From positions 10,539,845 through 10,603,844 of the forward strand of contig JAQFVV010000027.1 in assembly GCA_028023455.1 (NCBI GenBank): a DNA stretch of 64,000 bases, in the 5' to 3' direction. Of the stretch, positions 57,905 to 64,000 are shown in pieces. Numbering within the stretch: position 1 is the first letter of the stretch; every line of letters begins with the position of its first letter. Made by a program: the position numbers and the translations under genes. The notes under the pieces are model-generated. The model worked only from the letters and a program-made list of their open reading frames with translations, made no database searches and was not told the DNA's origin. Origin of the DNA: Epiperipatus broadwayi. Its lineage: Eukaryota > Onychophora > Udeonychophora > Euonychophora > Peripatidae.

Positions 57905-58017
57905 TTTCCCCATATGTCATAGCATTGGCCAGGAGGCAAACCCGCAACAACCATCTGCAACCAACTGCTTGCTTGCAAGGTGGCGGTGCTGACCACTTGG
58001 CTAACAATGCTTGACAT
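57905..58017 (-). repeat. tRNA-derived SINE (family S), copy 3
   Basis: The minus strand reads TCAAGCATTGTTAGCCAAGT, GGTCAGCACCGCCACCTTGC (A-box TTAGCCAAGTGG), GCGGGTTTGCCTCC (B-box), GGCCAATGCTATGACATATG. GC-rich compared with its flanks. Confidence 0.75.
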
Positions 58018-58019
58018 TT

Positions 58020-58456
58020 ATAATAAGAGTTGAAATTGTAGTTTACACTAAGTAACAAATATTATTTTACCCTTTTTTCAAAATGATTATTTATCAAATT
58101 CAAAATTATTTCATTTCGAAAATTATTATTATTATTATTATACGTGGCGAATTATTGATTTCTTGGCACACACATAGATGCATATATATTATTAATTCTC
58201 AATGTTAAAATGTTATCGGCATTTTGTAACTTTTTTTTAATAATGGAATCAAATTTGTTTCTTTTATTTAAAAAAGAATTGTTGCACTTAAATTATAATT
58301 CATTTGAATACAAATCAGCATCCCAAACAAAATGTTTTTTTTTAATTTTAAAAGAAAAATATTTTAAATTTATTAACATACAAAATTATGATAATACTTT
58401 TTTTAATATAACAATGCCTACTTTAAGTTTAACCCAGGATGGTACTATATATATAT
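58020..58456. other. AT-rich spacer
   Basis: No gene recognised; an ATT microsatellite run lies at ~58125-58142. Confidence 0.4.
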
Positions 58457-60440
58457 TATAACGATCGAAATGAAAGTGAAGATCGAATCTAACCGCAAAC
58501 TACGATATCTGCTCTACAAGGCGCCATCTAGGCATTTAAACCTAGAAAAATTTATAGAGTAGGCAGATACGTGCTGTTAAGATTCCACTTTATTTAACTA
58601 TTCAGATCGTTAGCCCAAGTCACTAGCTCAGTGGAGACGCAGAGATAAAAATCTATATCTTAATTTATATCTTAAATATAAATAAATAAAAGCCACTGCC
58701 AGAAATTAACACATAAAAATATGTATTTACGCACATATAAAATAACATTTAAATTTTGAGGAATAAATTCAACATTTTAGATTTTTCTATTAATCTTTAG
58801 TTTTACATTTAAGTAAATTACAACCTTGAGTTTAATATTTATTTAGTGAGTCGAGTATGAATAGACTACACAGATCTGCATTTGAAAAGAAAATATTCTT
58901 CCCTGATTTAACCTTAGGCAACAAATTTCGCAATCAAACTGGCGCCAATCCATCTGATACATTTATGTATTCAATGTAGCATGAAAATATGACAACACAA
59001 AATACCATACTGTCAGGAATGTACATCTGATCAGTAAGTAGAATTAGAGAAGACATTGTCTCTCCACCAACAGGAATGTTACATCTGTTGGCGAGTGGAA
59101 CAATAAACATAAAACTCCATAGGAATGGACTGCGGTCCTTTGCCATCTTACAAACCCATCCACAGGCAAACAGAAGGTGTGTGGCATATATATATATAAT
59201 CCTGCCCATAGCGGATCTCATACTACATCTACAATTACACAAATATATCCAATCCATTGAACCAATTCAACTACGAAATGAATAGCCTAAGATTACCCTC
59301 CCTTAATATAACTTTACAAAACTATATAGCCATTCATGCCTGACTTAAATTTAACATTTAAATATGTTTGCACAGATTATTTTTATAAATTTGTTTTTAA
59401 AATGTTGAGTATAGATCGGCTGCACAGATTCCACGGTCAAAAACATCCAAATTAAACACAATCGATCAAAATACAAAATCATCAATAACATCAATTGCAA
59501 AAGGGAATACACAAGGCCCCATGGCATTAATCGTAAGATGCCCGCATTAACATCGTTGACCTATATATTCTAATCAAATGTGAAAACTTCAACATAATCA
59601 TCCACTAACGAATCTATGCAACATCTATACCCAACCTAAATGTAATGCATTTAATAATTTCTACAACAAATATTACTACAAATAATAATAATAAAATGGA
59701 AATGATTTTAGCAAAACTTAACTATATAAATTTAAACAATCAATTATTAATTTGAAAATCAAATAAGAGTTCATTTTAAAATTTAAATTAGCTGAATCTT
59801 TAAAAAAAACAATGACGAAAGTTCTTAATTACCTTTTTTTGTTGTTGTTAATTTGTAAAGTTCATAGCTCATGGTAGAAGAGTCCCAGTTTCTGCTTTTA
59901 ATTCCTGTGATGCCTCCATTGGAAGATAATGTTCTGGAGATGGCAATAACTGGTTCAAGGTATCACAGTCTTTTCATTTTTTTTTATAGAGAGTGTGGTA
60001 TGTGCGTCCTACCACATCTCTCAAACACAAAATGCTGGAACTGTGAGAAAAAACTGTATTTACCTTTTTATATTATCCACATGGATTCAATCAACAAAAC
60101 GTCACTAATCCATCACTTTCATTAGGGTCCGAGCCAAGGCTTAGTGCTTCCATTGGTCAAGCTAATTTCTCTTTATTTTCTTATCTATCTTTCATCAGAT
60201 CATTTTAATTATACAAAAGCCCAAGGGCCAGTTTGGTTTTCGATAATTCATAAACAGTCATTTCCATTTCAAATACTTATTTGTTTTTTTTTTAAAATAT
60301 TTTTAAAGTTTGGCCTCTGTGCGAATGTATATACGTTTAACAAAACATTTTAATTTTAGCATTTAGTTTTTTACTTTTATTTGCGAACTTTTAAGTTTTT
60401 ATTTTAAATTAATGTAACGACATATTTATATATCGTTACA
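58457..60440 (-). mobile_element. ~2.0 kb LTR (family L1), inverted copy
   Basis: Read on the minus strand it starts TGTAACGATATATAAATATG at 60440 and ends CGATCGTTATAA at ~58457. It aligns along most of its length with 61786-63872: near 60140 (CCAATGG...TTGGC...GGACC), 59330 (CATGAATGGCT), 59100-59220, 58980 and 58500-58650. The LTR start is a perfect hairpin, TGTAACGA...TCGTTACA (60413-60440). ORFs inside, such as 58934-59257, have counterparts in the other LTR but resemble no known protein. No PBS follows the end at 58456. Confidence 0.65.
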
Positions 60441-60754
60441 ATATATATATTGAAATTCTAGCAAGAAATATGTTGCCAGATGCACATATATAGCTCATGT
60501 TACATATTTTCATTTAAAAATAAATGATTAAATTATTAATAGAAATAAAAATAGGAAAAAAAATGCAATTTAGTTTTCTTTTGTTTAAAATGTTTTAAAA
60601 TAAAAATAAAAGATTGTGTTATATTTTCTTTGAAAAGAGAATAAAGCTTTGCCTTGAGAATGGAGTAGGGAAAGATTTATAAACTCTCCTTTTTAAAATA
60701 AGTAAAAATATAAAGTTAGAATAAAATTTATTTTTAAAAAAAACTCTCCTTTGT

Positions 60755-60850
60755 CAAGCACTGATGGTCAAGAGGTCAGTGATGGCTACTTTACAAGTAG
60801 TTGTCCCAGGTTAGTGAGTTCACTTCCCAGCTAATGCTATGACACATGAG
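60755..60850 (+). repeat. tRNA-derived SINE (family S), copy 4
   Basis: TCAAGCACTGATGGTCAAGA, GGTCAGTGATGGC (A-box region), B-box-like GGTTAGTGAGTTCACTTCCC, then AGCTAATGCTATGACACATG. Same order and 3' end as copies 1-3. Confidence 0.7.
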
Positions 60851-61187
60851 AAAAAAACTCTCCTTTTTATAAATTAAAATAATATGTCTAAAAAAAGTAA
60901 GCAAGTATGAAAACAGAATAAGAATTAGTTTGCAAAAGAAAAAACTTTTGAAAGTATAATTAGTTTACAAGATTTCTGATTGATAATGATATTGCAATTG
61001 TATTAATTAAAATAACTATGTGAACTATTGATGAGATAGTAGATTTATCTAAGCAAAAGATTAGATTAACATGGAATGTAAAAATCAATTAGATTAATGA
61101 AATGTAAAAAAATTAATTAAAAAAACAGATTTAAGTTACAATCAAAATTTAAAAACTACGATAAGGAATTATAACAATGAGAGAAAA

Positions 61188-61680
61188 AAGTATATAAAGT
61201 CACTATGGCTATTGTTATTTAGTCAGATCTGTAATCTGTTAGATAATTTCACTCTTCATTTTGTGATAGAATTAACCTGGTTTTCAATCTGTAAATCAGT
61301 CTGATCAATTCAGTCCAGTCAGAGCCCAGTAAATTCTGATTGTTATTATTCAGTTTGGACATAATTCAGAATATTCAGAAATTGTAAATGCAGTAGTAAG
61401 CCAGTCAATTACTGCTGTGATCAACATCAATTCAGAAGCCACAGAACAATCATAGAAGTGTTTGACAACTTCAGGTCCCAATGCCCTCTGCTAAAGTCAA
61501 CTGTACTTGTCTGGAGCCAATGCCAGGAACAAATACCTAGACCCTAAAGGAGATGCTGCCACATCCTCTCTATCTCATTGTTAAACTAAAGAAATGTAGA
61601 CAAGCTCTGGAATCATTAATAGAGATCAAAAAGCCAACCGGTTGGAAAATTAACACAAATGAAAACCTAGGTAAAGTTAC
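61188..61680 (+). other. Transcript-like segment: TATA box, initiator, donor-like end
   Basis: TATATAAAG at ~61192 is followed about 30 bp later by TTTAGTCAGATC (initiator-like TCAGW), then ~450 bp of more balanced composition, ending AACCTAGGTAAAGT, a donor-like site. No ORF of note. It may be a promoter with a non-coding first exon, or a retroelement leader. Confidence 0.3.
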
Positions 61681-61785
61681 TTTTAAATAATGGTCTATAG
61701 ACACTTTATATTTATTTTAAATGAACTTTAATTAATGAAGGACTATTATAATTTAGCCTGAGTTATTACTTATATATATATATAT

Positions 61786-63872
61786 TGTAACGGGCACACA
61801 CGCCGTTACATTATTTATTCTAAAAATTAGACATGAAAAAAAGTTCGCAAATTAAAACTTTTTTTTTAAGAATTAAAAATTGAAAATTAAAAATCATCTA
61901 AACTCTAATATATAAATTCACACAGATGAAAAATTATTAAATGAAAACTTTATTAAGAAGAAAAAAGTATTTTAAAATTAAATTTTCAGTAAAGATTTAA
62001 AAATAAAAATATATCTTAAGTTTGTACAATAAATTAATTAACGTTATTGTAAAATAGAAATGATTATTTTAATTAGTTAAATGTAAGCTAGCCCTTGTGC
62101 ATTGCAGAAATGTATAATTAAAAGTCTGATAGGAGAGAAATAACAATAGGAGCATAATAGCCAATGAAAAAAATCACTCAAAAATTGGACCTCAGCAAAA
62201 AGACCATCACCATCATCGATGATGTAATGTTCACTGAATCCAAAATTCTAATATAAAAGAAAGTTTGGAAATAAATTTTAGTGAGTGAAGAAAAATTAAG
62301 AGAAGATGGAGATGTATTAAGTTGGAGAGTTGAAGGTGAAGGGATTGAAAGATGCACTTTCAATTCCTTCAGTTGTTATAAAAAAAAATGAAACATCATT
62401 TTTTCCTGTACTGAGGACCACAGGATCATCAGGGGATTTAACACTAGATTCCAAACAGCAAGCAACTCTAAAGGATAAACTTTTCTAAAAACAGTAAGAA
62501 CTATATAACTAATGAACATTTCTAAAACCGTAAGAACTTTATGAACTCTAATGAATATTAATTTGAAAACAATAAGAACTCTAAATTCTAAACCTTTCAG
62601 TAAATAATACAAATTGAATCCTATCTGACCAATGTAAATTAATATTAATAATGTTATTTGATGTCATCGGGGGATTTAACGCTAGATTCCAAACAGCAAG
62701 CAACTGTAAAGGATAAACTTTTCTAAAAACAGTAAGAACTATATAACTAATGAACATTTCTAAAACCGTAAGAACTTTATGAACTCTAATGAATATTAAT
62801 TTGAAAACAATAAGAATTCTAAATTCTAAACCTTTCAGTAAATAATACAAATTGAATCCTATCTGACCAATGTAAATTAATATTAATAATGTTATTTGAT
62901 GTATTTTTTTTTTATTTAAAATCATTTCCATTTTTTTTTGTTCTTTTAAGGTTTATGATTTTTGTTTTTCATTAAACTAAACTTATGTTGGGCATGAATG
63001 GCTGCATAGATTCACAAAGTTACGTTAGTTTAAGGAAGGGTAATCTTAGGTTATTTGTTTCGTAGTTAAATTGGGTCAATGGATTGAATATATTGGTGTA
63101 ATTAGTAGGTGTAGGATGAGATTTGCTACATGCAGGATCACATATTATGCTGCACACCCCTTTTTTGCCTATGGAATGGGATCATAAGTTGGCAAAAAGG
63201 ACCGCAATCCCTTCCTATGGAGTTTTCTTTTTTTTATTGTTCTTCTTGCCAGACAGATGTGACATTCCTGTACTGGACAAGAAACAATGTCTTCTTAACC
63301 ATGCTGTTCAGATGTGCATTCCTGACAATGTGGTATTTTGTGCTGTCGTATTCATACTGCATTGAATACATCGATATATCAGATGGATTGACGTTGGTTT
63401 GGCTGCGAACCTTTGGTCTAAGGTTAAATCAGGGATAAAAAAAATTTTTTTTTCAAATGCAATCTATGTAATTTATTCATACTCGACACTTAAATAAACT
63501 ATTAAATTCATCTGTGCGAACTTCAAAATAAAAGTTAAAAATGTAGTTGAATGCTAAAGTAAACATACTAAAATAATAATGCTAAATTTTATATATATGT
63601 GCATAAATAAATGTTTGTGCGTTAATTACTGGCAGTGGCTTATTTTATATTTTTTTTATATCCAAAATATTTTCTGATTTATAAATCTCTGCATCTCACT
63701 GTGCTAGTGACAATGGGCTAACGGTCGGAATAAAAACATATGTAAAATAAGATCTTAACAGCGCGTATCTGCCTACTATATAAATTTTCTAGATTCAAAT
63801 GCCTAGATGGCACCCTTGTAGTGCAGATACGGTAAGACTGCTAGCTTCGATCATCTCCCCGATTGTTATAAT
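61786..63872 (+). mobile_element. ~2.1 kb LTR (family L1), direct-strand copy
   Basis: Starts with the hairpin TGTAACGG...CCGTTACA (61786-61810) and ends CGATTGTTATAAT. A degraded PBS (TGGACTTCCAACATG, 63873-63887) follows. The last 420 bp match 205-680, and most of the length matches 58457-60440 in reverse. Two overlapping ORFs at 63123-63438 parallel the minus-strand ORF of the other LTR but match no known protein; the shared sequence is nucleotide homology. Contains the 238-bp duplication below. Confidence 0.65.
62427..62902 (+). repeat. Tandem duplication, 238-bp unit, inside the LTR
   Basis: GGGGATTTAAC starts at 62432 and 62670, and the 238-bp units are almost identical (TCTAAAAACCGTAAGAACTT-type blocks twice). 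I did not find this unit in the inverted LTR, so it seems to have arisen in this copy or subfamily. Confidence 0.9.
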
Positions 63873-64000
63873 TGGACTTCCAACATGAGCCGATGTTTAA
63901 TAAACCATGAGGACCCTGAGTAAATTTTTTTTTCAAAAATGAAATATTTTTAGTTATTTACATAAAGTCGTATACTTTAAATCTTATAAAAGCACTGCCA
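63873..64000 (+). other. Degraded PBS and start of LTR element interior (window edge)
   Basis: TGG-CTTCCAACATG at 63873 resembles a mutated TGGCGCCCAACG PBS. The remaining ~110 bp to the window end have no coding signal. Confidence 0.4.

Larger units (their letters stand above)
60441..61785. other. Spacer between the two inverted LTRs
   Basis: 1.34 kb without coding potential. Contains a SINE (60755-60850) and the transcript-like segment at 61.19-61.68 kb. Confidence 0.5.

Noticed and set aside
58934-59257. 107-codon ORF as a possible gene
   Set aside because: It lies inside a long LTR. The equivalent region of the other LTR is shifted in frame, and no protein family is recognisable.

Overview
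The window is very AT-rich (mostly A/T outside transposon remnants) and looks like intergenic DNA of an invertebrate metazoan. Signs of this are several decayed non-LTR retrotransposons, a Ty3/Gypsy element, tRNA-derived SINEs, TIR-type MITEs, a Penelope-like element (PLE), and long (AAT)n/(ACT)n microsatellites. I found no convincing host protein-coding gene, no intact tRNA or rRNA gene and no CRISPR-like array. Every protein homology I can recognise belongs to a retroelement, and all of these are broken by stops, frameshifts or nested insertions. I cannot name the species.

Layout. 0-0.7 kb: 3' end of a long LTR followed by a Lys-type primer binding site. 0.7-5.5 kb: AT-rich, gene-free. 5.6-7.1 kb: 3' fragment of a LINE (family A) beside a tandem pair of hammerhead-bearing repeats. 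8.8-10.9 kb: decayed RTE/CR1-like LINE. 11-18 kb: palindromes, minisatellites, a 5'-truncated PLE with a GIY-YIG remnant, and a large hammerhead palindrome. 22-22.8 kb: another hammerhead palindrome. 23.6-29.8 kb: minisatellite, then head-to-tail copies of LINE family B ending in (AAT)n. 30-38.1 kb: SINE, short palindromes, a 350-bp tandem duplication, and the best-preserved hammerhead repeat cluster (35.67-36.86 kb). 39-48.3 kb: further LINE A and B copies, a 3x140-bp tandem array, a foldback and a SINE. 48.7-54.8 kb: Ty3/Gypsy element on the minus strand (gag, protease, RT, RNase H, integrase in order), itself interrupted by a MITE and by a hammerhead repeat. 57.5 kb: (ACT)n/(AAT)n. 58.46-63.87 kb: two ~2 kb LTR-like sequences in inverted orientation around a 1.3 kb spacer.

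Most interesting signal. At least three sequence-unrelated short repeat families (A at 6.5, 35.7-36.8 and 50.5-51.1 kb; B at 17.2-17.8 kb; C at 22.0-22.8 and 37.6-38.0 kb, with fragments at 9.1 and 32 kb) each carry CUGANGA - hairpin - GAAA followed by a very short stem III, an NUH triplet and a strand that re-pairs with the bases before CUGANGA. This is the architecture of a type I hammerhead ribozyme. The families use different but internally complementary stem sequences. Several insertions are bounded by 11-16 bp direct repeats. At two unlinked loci the tandem family A units put the predicted cleavage sites exactly 454 bp apart. A PLE remnant with a degenerate version of the same core lies in the same window. 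Together this looks like a non-autonomous retrozyme system that may be mobilised by PLE machinery and may form RNA circles.
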